The notes beneath the pieces are model-generated. The model searched no databases. It saw nothing but the letters and a program-made list of their open reading frames with translations, and had not been told where the DNA came from. Shown here one piece after another: positions 51,297-59,629 of a stretch of 64,000 nt of DNA. This DNA comes from VRUE01 sp963747765 (GTDB lineage: Bacteria; Actinomycetota; Thermoleophilia; Solirubrobacterales; 70-9), in NCBI GenBank assembly GCA_963747765.1, contig CAVVGH010000006.1:1-64000 (forward strand). The letters run 5' to 3'. The position numbers and the translations under genes are program-made. Within the stretch, counting starts at the first letter, position 1. Every line of letters starts with the position of its first letter.

Positions 51297-53327
51297 CTAG
51301 TTCGGGACGGCCTCGGGCGAGCGCAGTGCGGCGAGGACCCGCTCGGCCACCGAGTCGCCCGTCAGACCAACCTCCTCGCGCAACAGAGCCGGCTTGCCGT
51401 GGCCCACGTAGCGGTCCGGCAGGCCGACGCGAAGGACCCTGGCGCGCTCCGCGGGACGATCGCCGAAGGCGTCCTCGAGGTGCTCCAGGACCGCCGATCC
51501 GAAACCTCCCGGCAGCACGTTCTCCTCGATTGTCACAACCAGGTCGTGGCCGAGCGCAAGGCGCTCCAACAGCTCGGCATCGAGCGGCTTGGCGAATCTG
51601 GCGTCGGCCACGGTCGGTGTCAGGCCGTGGTCGGCGAGCATCTCAGCCGCCCCCAGCGCCACCGTCACTCCGTAGCCATACCCCAGCAATGCCACCCGTT
51701 CGCCGCTTGCGAGCAACTCACCGCTGCCGATTGGGATCTCCCTGGGCTCATCCGGCAGCTCGACCCCCTCCGCCGCGCCACGCGGATAACGCAGGGCCAC
51801 CGGCCCGTCGTGGGCAATCGCCGTACGCAGCATGCGGACCAGCATCGCCTCGTCGCGTGGCGCCATCACGACGACGTTGGGCAGTGGGCGGAAGTAGGAG
51901 ACGTCGAAGGCGCCGTGGTGGGTCGGGCCGTCGTCGCCAACCAGGCCGGCGCGGTCCATCGCGAACGTGACGTCGAGCTCCTGCAGACAGACGTCGTGGA
52001 TGATCTGGTCGTAGGCGCGCTGCAGGAAGGTCGAATAGATCGCGCAGACCGGCTTGGCCCCCTGCAGCGCCAGGCCGGAGGCGAGCAGCACCGCGTTCTG
52101 CTCTGCGATGCCTACGTCGTAGTAGCGCTCCGGCAGCTCGTCGGCGAGCCTCTGCAGCCCGGTGCCCCCAGCCATCGCCGCGGTGATGCCTACGATCCGC
52201 TCGTCGCGCTCGGCCTCAGCCACGATGGCGTCGGCGAAGACCTTCGTGTATTGGGGCGGGGCGCTCGGCGGCGGTGGCTTCTCGAGCCGCTCGGGCGCAA
52301 TCGAGTCCGGCGAGTCCGACTCCTTGACCGGCACGGGCTTGGAGGACGCCGGTTCGCCGTTGACGATCGACTTCGGCTTCGCGGCGTGCCACTTCTCCAT
52401 CCCCTCCAGGCCACCGTCCTCCGAGGGCGCGAAGCCCTTGCCCTTGACGGTTTGGATGTGGACGACAACCGGGCGCTCCGCCTCGAAGGCTTCGCGCAGG
52501 GCATCGCGCAGCGCATGCACGTCATGGCCGTCGATCACCCCCATGTAGGCGAGATCCAGCTCCTCGAAGAGCAGGCCCGGAGCCCAGTAGGCCTTGATCG
52601 CCGACTTGATCTCCGGCCCAAGCCGTTCGATTCGCTTGCCGAGGCCGAGCGGGAGCCTGGTGAGCCGATCCTCAACGCCCTCGCGTGCGTGATAGAGGCG
52701 CGGATTGAGCCGCACCCGGTTGAAGTAGCGCGAAAGCGCCCCGACGTTGGGGGAGATCGACATCCCGTTGTCGTTCAGGACCACCACGATCGGTGTCTGC
52801 AGGCCGCCCGCCGCGTGCAGCGCCTCATAGGCGACGCCGCCGGTCAGGGCACCGTCGCCGATCACCGCCGCCACACGGCCGTCCTCGCCGATCCCCTTGC
52901 GCATCGCCTCCTTCAGCCCAACCGCATAGCCGATCGAGGTGGAGGCGTGGCCGGCGCCCATGATGTCGTGCTCTGACTCGAAGATCGAGCAGAACGGAGC
53001 CAGCCCCTGGTACTGGCGAATGGTCGGCAGCTGCTCGCGCCGGCCGGTGAGGATCTTGTGCGGATACGCCTGGTGACCGACGTCCCAGAGGATCTTGTCG
53101 CGCGGCGAGTCGAGCAGGCTGTGCAGGGCGACCGCCAGCTCACAGGTTCCGAGGTTCGCACCGAAATGACCGCCGATCTCACCGATCGTGTCGATGATGT
53201 AGGTGCGCATCTCCTGCGCCACCTGCTGTAGCTGATTGTCGTCGAGGCCGTGCAGATCCGCCGGGGCCTCGATCTGTTCCAGTAGCGGCCGGCCCCCGGC
53301 CTCCGATGTGTCCTGCTTGTCGCTCAT
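51297..53327 (-). CDS. dxs: 1-deoxy-D-xylulose-5-phosphate synthase
   Basis: 676 residues from ATG 53327. First enzyme of the MEP isoprenoid pathway: pyruvate + glyceraldehyde-3-phosphate to DXP. Thiamin-diphosphate motif GDGALTGGVAYEALH is followed by NDNGMSISPNVG. Catalytic His lies in GHQAYPHKIL and the conserved Glu in DVGIAEQNAVLLASGLA. The transketolase C-domain is complete. A Pro/Ser linker (PVPVKESDSPDS) joins the halves. The IS110 element lies directly upstream, between it and ispA, the next isoprenoid gene. Confidence 0.95.
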   Translation of the reverse strand: MSDKQDTSEAGGRPLLEQIEAPADLHGLDDNQLQQVAQEMRTYIIDTIGEIGGHFGANLGTCELAVALHSLLDSPRDKILWDVGHQAYPHKILTGRREQLPTIRQYQGLAPFCSIFESEHDIMGAGHASTSIGYAVGLKEAMRKGIGEDGRVAAVIGDGALTGGVAYEALHAAGGLQTPIVVVLNDNGMSISPNVGALSRYFNRVRLNPRLYHAREGVEDRLTRLPLGLGKRIERLGPEIKSAIKAYWAPGLLFEELDLAYMGVIDGHDVHALRDALREAFEAERPVVVHIQTVKGKGFAPSEDGGLEGMEKWHAAKPKSIVNGEPASSKPVPVKESDSPDSIAPERLEKPPPPSAPPQYTKVFADAIVAEAERDERIVGITAAMAGGTGLQRLADELPERYYDVGIAEQNAVLLASGLALQGAKPVCAIYSTFLQRAYDQIIHDVCLQELDVTFAMDRAGLVGDDGPTHHGAFDVSYFRPLPNVVVMAPRDEAMLVRMLRTAIAHDGPVALRYPRGAAEGVELPDEPREIPIGSGELLASGERVALLGYGYGVTVALGAAEMLADHGLTPTVADARFAKPLDAELLERLALGHDLVVTIEENVLPGGFGSAVLEHLEDAFGDRPAERARVLRVGLPDRYVGHGKPALLREEVGLTGDSVAERVLAALRSPEAVPN

Positions 53328-53399
53328 AGGAGAACCTTCCCCCGTTCTTTCTGAGATCTGGATGAGGCCGACCGAAGGGAGGCCGACGCAGAATCCCGG

Positions 53400-53605
53400 G
53401 AAGGACAGAGAGCCGACCGCCGTTGGGAGAGCGCCAGCGTCGCTAGCCCCGTAGAGGGCCAGAATGAGACCAGCGCCTCCCGACGGTCGGAGGCACCTGA
53501 AGCGGCCACAAGGAGTGGCGCCCCAGAGCGCCAATCTATGAGCAACCGCAACGGTACCTCGCGGCCGGCTCGAACGAAAGTGAAATCGAGCGAGGGAGGT
53601 ATCCG
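53400..53605 (+). ncRNA. Probable bridge-RNA region of the IS110 element
   Basis: IS110 transposases use a bridge RNA from the noncoding end. Here a strong imperfect stem is visible: CCGACCG 53413-53419 with CGGTCGG at 53484-53490, continued by GTTGGGAG and CTCCCGAC, then GCGC/GCGC. It encloses a 38-base internal loop (53435-53472). A second hairpin, TGGCGC-CCCAGA-GCGCCA, lies at 53516-53533. Fold and position fit the family; the target- and donor-binding loops cannot be assigned by eye. Confidence 0.5.
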
Positions 53606-54817
53606 ATGGAGGGGTTTGCGGGGATCGACTGGGCCAGTGCAGAGCACGCGCTCTGCGTCGTCGACGGGGCTGGCGGGACGCTGGCCGGTGAGTTCTTCAC
53701 CCATGACGAGGCTGGGATCGAAGGGCTGATCGAGCGCATGCGGGGCCTCGGCGTGGTGCGTGTAGCGATCGAGCGTCCCGACGGCTTGCTCGTCGAGCGC
53801 CTGCTCGCGGCCGGCTTCACCGTCTTGCCGGTCCACCCCAACAAGCTGAAGGCGACGCGACCCCGCTATGAGGCCTCCGGTGGGAAGTCCGACGGCTTCG
53901 ACGCCTTCGTCCTGGCCGAGCTGGCCCGAACCGATTCCCATCGCCTGCGCTCGCTTGCGCCGGATTCCGATGAGACCAAGGCGCTGCGGGTTCTCACCCG
54001 CAGCCGTGAAGATCTGGTCGGCGCCAGGGTCCGGCTCGCCAACGAGCTGCGCGCGCAGCTGGATGCCTTCTGGCCCGGTGCGGCGCGGCTGTTCGCCGCC
54101 ATCGACTCGCCGATCTCCCTCGCCTTCCTGGAGCGCTACCCGGCTCCCGCCGATGCGCGCGGTCTGGGCGAGAAGCGACTGGCCGCCTTCCTGGATCGCA
54201 GCGGTTACTCGGGACGGCGCAGCTCCGAGGAGCTGCTGGGGCGACTGCGAACGGCCCCGCAGGGACGCGCAGGTGAGATCGAGGCCCGGGCGCGACGCTC
54301 TTCGGTGCTCGGCCTGATCGCGGCGTTGAAGCCGATCGTCGAGCAGATCGCAGAGCTCAGCGCTCAGATCGCCGACGCGGTGCGCGCTCACCCCGATGGA
54401 CAGGTCTTCCTGCCGCTGTTCAAGGACCCCAAGTCCTCGATCACAGCCGCACGGCTGGTGGCGGAGATCGGCGACGATCGCTCCCGTTATCCGAACGCCG
54501 AGGCGCTGGCGGCCGACGCCGGCATGGCTCCTGTGGCGAGGGAGTCGGGCAAGCGCAAGGTCGCCGGGTTTCGCTGGGCCTGCGACAAGCGGCTCCGTGA
54601 CGCCGTCGCGTGCCTTGCCGACTCCACCCGTCACCATCACCCCTGGGCGCGAGGCGTCTACCTCTCTGCACGAGGACGAGGCCTGGACCACTCCCACGCG
54701 ATCCGCGTCCTCGGCCGCGCATGGCTGCGCGTTCTCTGGCGCTGCTGGCAAGACGGAGTCGCCTATGACCCTGCCAAACACGGCAATTTGCGACGGCTTC
54801 AAATGGTGGGGGGTTGA
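53606..54817 (+). CDS. IS110-family transposase
   Basis: 403 residues. The N-terminal DEDD RuvC-like domain shows GIDWASAEHALCVVDGAG (first Asp), VAIERPDGLLVERLL (Glu) and KSDGFDAFVLAELAR (two Asp). The C-terminal transposase-20 domain has IGDDRSRYPNAEALAADAGMAPVARESGKR, with the conserved catalytic Ser probably in this part. ATG 53606 follows gagggagg. The gene is intact, so the copy may be active. Confidence 0.93.
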   Translation: MEGFAGIDWASAEHALCVVDGAGGTLAGEFFTHDEAGIEGLIERMRGLGVVRVAIERPDGLLVERLLAAGFTVLPVHPNKLKATRPRYEASGGKSDGFDAFVLAELARTDSHRLRSLAPDSDETKALRVLTRSREDLVGARVRLANELRAQLDAFWPGAARLFAAIDSPISLAFLERYPAPADARGLGEKRLAAFLDRSGYSGRRSSEELLGRLRTAPQGRAGEIEARARRSSVLGLIAALKPIVEQIAELSAQIADAVRAHPDGQVFLPLFKDPKSSITAARLVAEIGDDRSRYPNAEALAADAGMAPVARESGKRKVAGFRWACDKRLRDAVACLADSTRHHHPWARGVYLSARGRGLDHSHAIRVLGRAWLRVLWRCWQDGVAYDPAKHGNLRRLQMVGG

Positions 54818-54828
54818 CACAGGGAGTC

Positions 54829-55692
54829 TCATTCGTTCCTCGTGAAGATGTAGTCGGCAACCCTCCTCAGGTCGCCGGTGTCGCCCCCGGCCTCCGCCAG
54901 TGCCGCGAGCGCCTCGCTGTGGGACTGGGCGGCAAGCTCACGAGCCCGATCGAGCCCGAACAGGCTGACGTAGGTGAGTTTGCCATGTCGCTCATCACTT
55001 CCACTGGGCTTTCCAAGCTGCTCCTCGCTACCGGTCACGTCGAGGATGTCGTCGACGATCTGAAAGAGGACGCCGAGCTCGCCGGCGAACCGGCGATACG
55101 GAATTGTCTCAGGTTCTGCGCGGCCCTCAAGGGTTAGGACAACCCCAATGCTGGCTGCTATCAGGCGCCCGGTCTTGAGCATGTGCAGCGCGCGCAGCCC
55201 CTCGGCATCGCGCTCCTCGCCGGTGACGTCGACGTACTGGCCACCGACCATCCCGTCGACGCCCGTCGCGCCGCTCAATTCGCGCAACGCGGCGAGAACG
55301 CGCGCCGGGTCGCCCGGCTGTTCGCAGAAGAGGCGAATCGCCTCCGCGAAGAGGCCGTCGCCCGCGAGAATCGCCACGTCCTCGCCGAACTTGACGTGCG
55401 AGGTCGGCAGACCGCGGCGCAGCTCGTCGTCGTCCATCGCCGGCAGGTCGTCGTGGATCAACGAGTAGGTGTGGATCAACTCGATTGCACAGGCGGCCGG
55501 CAGGTAGCGCTCGGGGTCTGAGCCAAGGGCGCGCGCGGTGGCCAGCGTGAGCACCGGGCGGACCCGCTTGCCACCGGCCAACAGCGAATAGCGCATCGCC
55601 TCGTCCAGGCCGGCGGCGGCCGGCGCCGCCGCCGCGAACCGGAGCCGCCCCAGGGCGGCATCGACCAGCGACCGCAGGTCCTCGGGATACAT
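54829..55692 (-). CDS. ispA: Polyprenyl (farnesyl/geranylgeranyl) diphosphate synthase
   Basis: 287 residues from ATG 55692. Condenses IPP with allylic diphosphates. First Asp-rich motif LIHDDLPAMDDDELRRG, GGKRVRPVL near the N-terminus and second Asp-rich motif QIVDDILDVTGSEEQLGK. Short-chain IspA-type rather than long-chain. It follows the XseB-like gene and precedes dxs with the IS110 between. Product length cannot be set from sequence. Confidence 0.92.
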   Translation of the reverse strand: MYPEDLRSLVDAALGRLRFAAAAPAAAGLDEAMRYSLLAGGKRVRPVLTLATARALGSDPERYLPAACAIELIHTYSLIHDDLPAMDDDELRRGLPTSHVKFGEDVAILAGDGLFAEAIRLFCEQPGDPARVLAALRELSGATGVDGMVGGQYVDVTGEERDAEGLRALHMLKTGRLIAASIGVVLTLEGRAEPETIPYRRFAGELGVLFQIVDDILDVTGSEEQLGKPSGSDERHGKLTYVSLFGLDRARELAAQSHSEALAALAEAGGDTGDLRRVADYIFTRNE

Positions 55693-55711
55693 CAGCGCCG
55701 GGAGGGCCCGT

Positions 55712-55927
55712 TCACTCGGATGGGCTCTCCGACTCGCGAATCCGGCGGTTCGTCTCCTCGACCGCCTCGGCCGAGAGCTCCGCAGCCTCATGCGTCAGCT
55801 CCACCGCTCGACCGTCGTCCGTCTCCTCCCCCTCCAGCTCGGCTGCAATTGCGCTGAGCCGTGCAGAGATCTCGCGCAGGCGACTGCCGACGGCGCCTGA
55901 CTCCCGCTCGCTCTCGCCCATGTTCAC
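55712..55927 (-). CDS. XseB-like small helical protein
   Basis: 71 residues from GTG 55927, overlapping the nusB stop (GTGA). A charged two-helix protein (SRLREISARLSAIAAELEG ... AAELSAEAVEETNRRIRE) resembles the exonuclease VII small subunit, which usually stands in this place before ispA. No xseA is in the window. The typical YEEA/LE-x-IV residues are only loosely matched, so the call is tentative. Confidence 0.6.
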   Translation of the reverse strand: MNMGESERESGAVGSRLREISARLSAIAAELEGEETDDGRAVELTHEAAELSAEAVEETNRRIRESESPSE

Positions 55928-56301
55928 CGCACCCCCTCTCGCTCTCGCAGAATCGCACCGAGCACTCCGTTGACGAAGCCGGGCGCATCAGTGCCGCAGT
56001 ATTTCTTGGCGAGCTCGACCGCCTCGTCGATCGCCACCTCGGCCGGGGTATCTCCGTGCTCGATCTCATACAGCGCCACCCTCATCACATTGCGCTCCAG
56101 TGGCGCGATCCGATCCAGCTCCCAGCCCTTTGCATGGCTGGCGATCGTCGCATCGATCTCCTCTCGGTGCTCATCGACTCCGGCCGCCAGCTCTTTCGTG
56201 AACGGCCGCGAGTCGACCACGAGCTCATCCAGGCGGTGCCCCGTGATGTCGCGCTGGTAACAGGCGAAGACGGCGTCGCGGCGTTGGTCGGACCTTCTCA
56301 T
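55924..56301 (-). CDS. nusB: Transcription antitermination factor NusB
   Basis: 125 residues from ATG 56301 (gaggcg just upstream). Hallmarks are RRSDQRRDAVFACYQRDI at the start, LERNVMRVALYEI in the middle and VAIDEAVELAKKYCGTDAPGFVNGVLG at the end (shown in parts). It binds boxA RNA with NusE in rRNA antitermination. The efp-nusB order is conserved. Confidence 0.93.
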   Translation of the reverse strand: MRRSDQRRDAVFACYQRDITGHRLDELVVDSRPFTKELAAGVDEHREEIDATIASHAKGWELDRIAPLERNVMRVALYEIEHGDTPAEVAIDEAVELAKKYCGTDAPGFVNGVLGAILREREGVR

Positions 56302-56534
56302 CGCCTCATTCTCCCGCTTCGCCGTGGTCGCCGCACCCGCGGGGTCCCTTCCCGATAGAGGCGAACCGCCGCCGCCAAGCGCCATGACTCCCTCCACCTC
56401 GCGTGTGCGATCGGCGGGCGCCGGACCAAACGGGGCAACGATGCAGGGGTCGAACCGCAGCGCCACTTGGCCGACCGGGGACGAAGCATCCACGCGGTCT
56501 CCAAACCGCAAAGGGGTGCGGGCCCGAGACAAGC

Positions 56535-57095
56535 CTAAGCGCGCGAGACGTATTCGCCGTTTCTGGTGTCGACGCGGATCGTCTCGCCCTCCTCGATGAA
56601 GAGCGGCACCTGGACGATCACGCCCGACTCCAGCGTCGCAGGCTTGTTCCCACCGCCGGACGCGGTGTCCCCCTTCACCCCCGGCTCGGTCTGCGTGACC
56701 TTCATCTCCACGGCGCTTGGCACCTGGACGTCGCTGGGTCGTTCGTCGACGAACAGCACGTCGACCTCGCCGTTGGGCAGCAGCCACTGCATGGAGTCGC
56801 CCGCCACATCGTGGGGGATCTCGACCTGCTCGTAATCGCGGTTGTCCATGAAGACAGCCGCATCGCCCGAGTCATAGAGGTACTGCATCTTCCGGGACTC
56901 GGTGTGGACGGGCCGGAACTTCTCCCCGGCGCGAAAGGTCTTGTCGAGCACGGTTCCGTCCTCGAGCTTGCGCAGCTTCGTTCGTACGAAGGCGCCGCCC
57001 TTCCCGGGCTTGACATGCTGGAACTCGACGATCTTGTAGACGGTCCCGTCGATCTCGATATGGGATCCGTTCTTGAACTGGTTTGTGGAAATCAC
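56535..57095 (-). CDS. efp: Translation elongation factor P
   Basis: 186 residues. Relieves ribosome stalling at polyproline. KOW-like domain I has FQHVKPGKGGAFVRTKLR with Lys at the tip (about residue 32), domain II KTFRAGEKF...VHTESRKMQYLYDSGD and domain III VQVPLFIEEGETIRVDTRNGEYVSRA (in parts). No EpmA-type modification gene is nearby. It is upstream of nusB. Confidence 0.96.
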   Translation of the reverse strand: MISTNQFKNGSHIEIDGTVYKIVEFQHVKPGKGGAFVRTKLRKLEDGTVLDKTFRAGEKFRPVHTESRKMQYLYDSGDAAVFMDNRDYEQVEIPHDVAGDSMQWLLPNGEVDVLFVDERPSDVQVPSAVEMKVTQTEPGVKGDTASGGGNKPATLESGVIVQVPLFIEEGETIRVDTRNGEYVSRA

Positions 57096-57184
57096 GGCGG
57101 CGAATCCTAACCATCGCGGGGCAAGCCCGAGCGACTTGCCAAGGGGAGCTTCCCGTCAGGCCCTAAGCTGATGAGGTCAGGGAG

Positions 57185-57670
57185 ATGAGGGGAATGCCGA
57201 GCACAATCGCTGCGCTGCTCGCCATGGTGCTTGCCGCCGCGGCGGTGGCCCACGCTGCCGAAGAGATCACCCGCGAAGGCTATGTGGCGCGCGTCGAGCC
57301 GATCTGCAAGCGCAACACGACGACCAGTCAACGCATCCTCGGGGGGGCGAGCGCGGAGATCAAGAAGCACGAGTTCGTGCGGGCGGGTCGGCGGTTCATC
57401 CGCGTCTCGGTTGCCTTCGCGCACGGGATCGAACAGATCGCAGCGGTTCCGCGGCCGCTCGCCGACGACGCGCGGCTGAGCCGGTGGATCAAGTTCCTCG
57501 GGATCGTCAAGACAAGGCTCAGGAATGTGGGCAGATTCCTGAAGACCGACGAACAGCTGAAGGCCACCCACGAAAGAATCAACGTCGAACGCAGCAGCAA
57601 CGCCGCCAACAACGTCGGCTTCGTCTTCGGCTTCCACTACTGCCGCCTCACCCGCGCGCGCTTCAAGTGA
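57185..57670 (+). CDS. Small secreted helical protein
   Basis: 161 residues, first Met at 57185. The signal peptide (MPSTIAALLAMVLAAAAVAHA) is followed by a charged, mostly helical mature protein with two cysteines (EPICKRN, FHYCRLTR). Similar small secreted proteins are frequent in this lineage; I cannot name a family. It is divergent from efp. Confidence 0.75.
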   Translation: MRGMPSTIAALLAMVLAAAAVAHAAEEITREGYVARVEPICKRNTTTSQRILGGASAEIKKHEFVRAGRRFIRVSVAFAHGIEQIAAVPRPLADDARLSRWIKFLGIVKTRLRNVGRFLKTDEQLKATHERINVERSSNAANNVGFVFGFHYCRLTRARFK

Positions 57671-57674
57671 GTCT

Positions 57675-58481
57675 TCAGTCGGTCGATTCCGAGCCGGTGC
57701 TCGTGGTCAGCCGCGAAGCCCCGCCACCGGCAAGCACGCGGCGCACCAGGCCCGGCGCCAGCACGCGAAGGACGGCGGCCAGGCCGTAGAGACGCGGCAC
57801 GTACCGCTCGGCCCGCCCGCCGAAGCCGGTCTCGACGATCGCCTCGGCAACCCGCTCGGGCTTGGAGACGATCCAGCGGGTGAGTGCCCGCTCTCGAAGC
57901 TCGGCAGCCGGGAACCCCTCGGTGGCGACGAACCCGGGAAGCACCAGGCCCACATGGACCCCGTGGGAGCGCTCCTCGGCGTAGAGGGCATCGCTCCACC
58001 CGATCAGGGCGAACTTGCTCGCCGAGTAGGAGCCTGAGCCGGCACGGGACACGCGACCTGCCGTGCTCGCGATGTTGACGACCGAGGCCGGCGCGCAGTC
58101 CCGCAGCACGGGGAGCAGTGCCTCGGTCAGCCTGACCACGGCGTCGAAGTTGAGCTCCAGGTGGCGGCGCACGTTGGCATGGCCGCCCTCGGCGAAGCTG
58201 GCCCGCCAGGCCGCCCCCGCATTGTTGACGAGCAGCGTGAGCCGCTCGTGATGCTCGGCGACGTGGGCGCGCACCCGCTCCGGCGCATCGGCGTCCGTCA
58301 GGTCGACCGCCAGGTACGTCGCCCTGCAGGGAAGCGAGTCGGCGAGAGCCCGCAATCGCCCCTCGCGGCGCGCGACGAGGATCAGCTCGGTGTCGCGCTC
58401 GCGCGCGAGCCGCCTCGCAGCGGCCTCCCCGATTCCGCTCGACGCGCCGGTGATCAGCGCTGTCCTCGCCGTCTCTTCCAT
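57675..58481 (-). CDS. Short-chain dehydrogenase/reductase
   Basis: 268 residues from ATG 58481. TGASSGIGEAAARRLA for cofactor binding, VNNAGAAW, Ser in NIASTAGRVS and Tyr-Lys in SYSASKFAL as active site, then PGFVATEGFP. The C-terminal ~50 residues (LAAVLRVLAPGLVRRVLAGGG) are amphipathic and may touch the membrane. The substrate is unknown. It is convergent with the secreted protein gene. Confidence 0.87.
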   Translation of the reverse strand: MEETARTALITGASSGIGEAAARRLARERDTELILVARREGRLRALADSLPCRATYLAVDLTDADAPERVRAHVAEHHERLTLLVNNAGAAWRASFAEGGHANVRRHLELNFDAVVRLTEALLPVLRDCAPASVVNIASTAGRVSRAGSGSYSASKFALIGWSDALYAEERSHGVHVGLVLPGFVATEGFPAAELRERALTRWIVSKPERVAEAIVETGFGGRAERYVPRLYGLAAVLRVLAPGLVRRVLAGGGASRLTTSTGSESTD

Positions 58482-58550
58482 CCTCTGAACGCTAGTCGAA
58501 TCGGTCGCCTCTGCGAAGGCGCTTCGAAGACGACATACTGGTCGACCCCG

Positions 58551-59600
58551 ATGCCTGAGGTTCCAGTCCTTCTCGACAAGCTGCTTCGCGCCGCGGCTCC
58601 CTCCGGTCACGAGGGCCCGGCGGCCAGCGTCTGGCGAGGGGAGGCCGCATTCGCATCTCTCTCCACCGACGGGATCGGCTCGTCGATCGCCCGAATCGGC
58701 GACGGCAAGCCGCTGCTGGCGGTGGTCGGGCACATCGACGAGATCGGCCTCGTTATCACCCACATAGACGAGAAGGGCTTCATGTACTTCTCTCCGATCG
58801 GCGGCTGGGACCCCCAGATCCTCGCCGGCCAGCGCGTGGAGGTGCTGACGCGAGAGGGCGTGGTGCCGGGCGTCCTGGGCCGCAAGCCGCTCCACCTGCT
58901 GGATGCCGACCAGCGCAAGAAGGTCGTCGAGATGAAACGCCTTCACATCGACATCGGCGCCGCCGATCACGAGGAGGCCGCGCAGCTTGTGCGGGTCGGC
59001 GACCCGGCCGTCATCGCGGCCGACCCGGTGCAGCTCTCAGGCACGCGGCTCGTTTCTCGCGCCATGGACAACCGGCTTGGCGCCTACGTCGCCCTCGAGG
59101 CGCTGCGGCGCTGCCACGAGCGGGGCTCGCTCAGCGGAAGCTTCGCCGCGGTCGCCGCCGTGCAAGAGGAGATTGGCCTCTACGGCGCCCGAACGTCGGC
59201 CTTCGAGGTGCGGCCGGACGTGGCGGTCGCCGTCGACGTGACGCACGCAACCGATGCGCCCGGAATCGACGAGAAGGAAATCGGCAGCCACGCGCTTGGT
59301 TCGGGACCGGCGATCGGGCGGGGCTCGACCCTCTCGCCGAAGGTCTTCGAGCTGCTCGTGGACACGGCGGAGGAGGCCGGGATCGAGTACACGATCAGCG
59401 CCTCCGGCCGCGGCACCAGCACCGACGCCGACGCGATCCAGATTTCGCGCTCCGGGGTACCGACCGGCCTCGTCTCGATTCCGCTGCGCTATATGCACTC
59501 GCCGGTCGAGCTGGTCGACCTCACCGACGTCGAGTCGACTGTCGAGCTGATTGCCGCGTTCGCGGCTCGCCTGCAGGATGGAGTCGACCTAAGCCGCTGA
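58551..59600 (+). CDS. M42-family metallopeptidase (glutamyl aminopeptidase/endoglucanase-like)
   Basis: 349 residues from ATG 58551. Co-catalytic metal motifs: VVGHIDEIGLVITHI (His, and IDEKG), RAMDNRLGAY (bridging Asp), AAVQEEIGLYGARTS (catalytic Glu, Glu ligand) and AVDVTHATD (Asp). It ends RYMHSPVELVDLTD (His ligand). M42 enzymes form dodecameric aminopeptidases. It starts 69 bp after the divergent SDR gene. Confidence 0.92.
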   Translation: MPEVPVLLDKLLRAAAPSGHEGPAASVWRGEAAFASLSTDGIGSSIARIGDGKPLLAVVGHIDEIGLVITHIDEKGFMYFSPIGGWDPQILAGQRVEVLTREGVVPGVLGRKPLHLLDADQRKKVVEMKRLHIDIGAADHEEAAQLVRVGDPAVIAADPVQLSGTRLVSRAMDNRLGAYVALEALRRCHERGSLSGSFAAVAAVQEEIGLYGARTSAFEVRPDVAVAVDVTHATDAPGIDEKEIGSHALGSGPAIGRGSTLSPKVFELLVDTAEEAGIEYTISASGRGTSTDADAIQISRSGVPTGLVSIPLRYMHSPVELVDLTDVESTVELIAAFAARLQDGVDLSR

Positions 59601-59629
59601 GCCAGACGCGGTCCCCGCGTTTGGCTCGA

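Larger units (their letters stand above)
53335..54826 (+). mobile_element. IS110-family insertion sequence between ispA and dxs
   Basis: One transposase gene with about 270 bp of noncoding sequence on its 5' side and only about 10 bp between its stop and the ispA stop codon. That is the IS110-group layout. No terminal inverted repeats are expected in this family, so the exact ends are approximate. ispA and dxs both read leftward and would otherwise be adjacent, which supports insertion into an operon. Confidence 0.8.

Noticed and set aside
56440..56530. Possible tRNA-Trp (CTCCAAA-like loop)
   Set aside because: The anticodon stem does not close with a 7-base loop, and no T arm or acceptor pairing is present.
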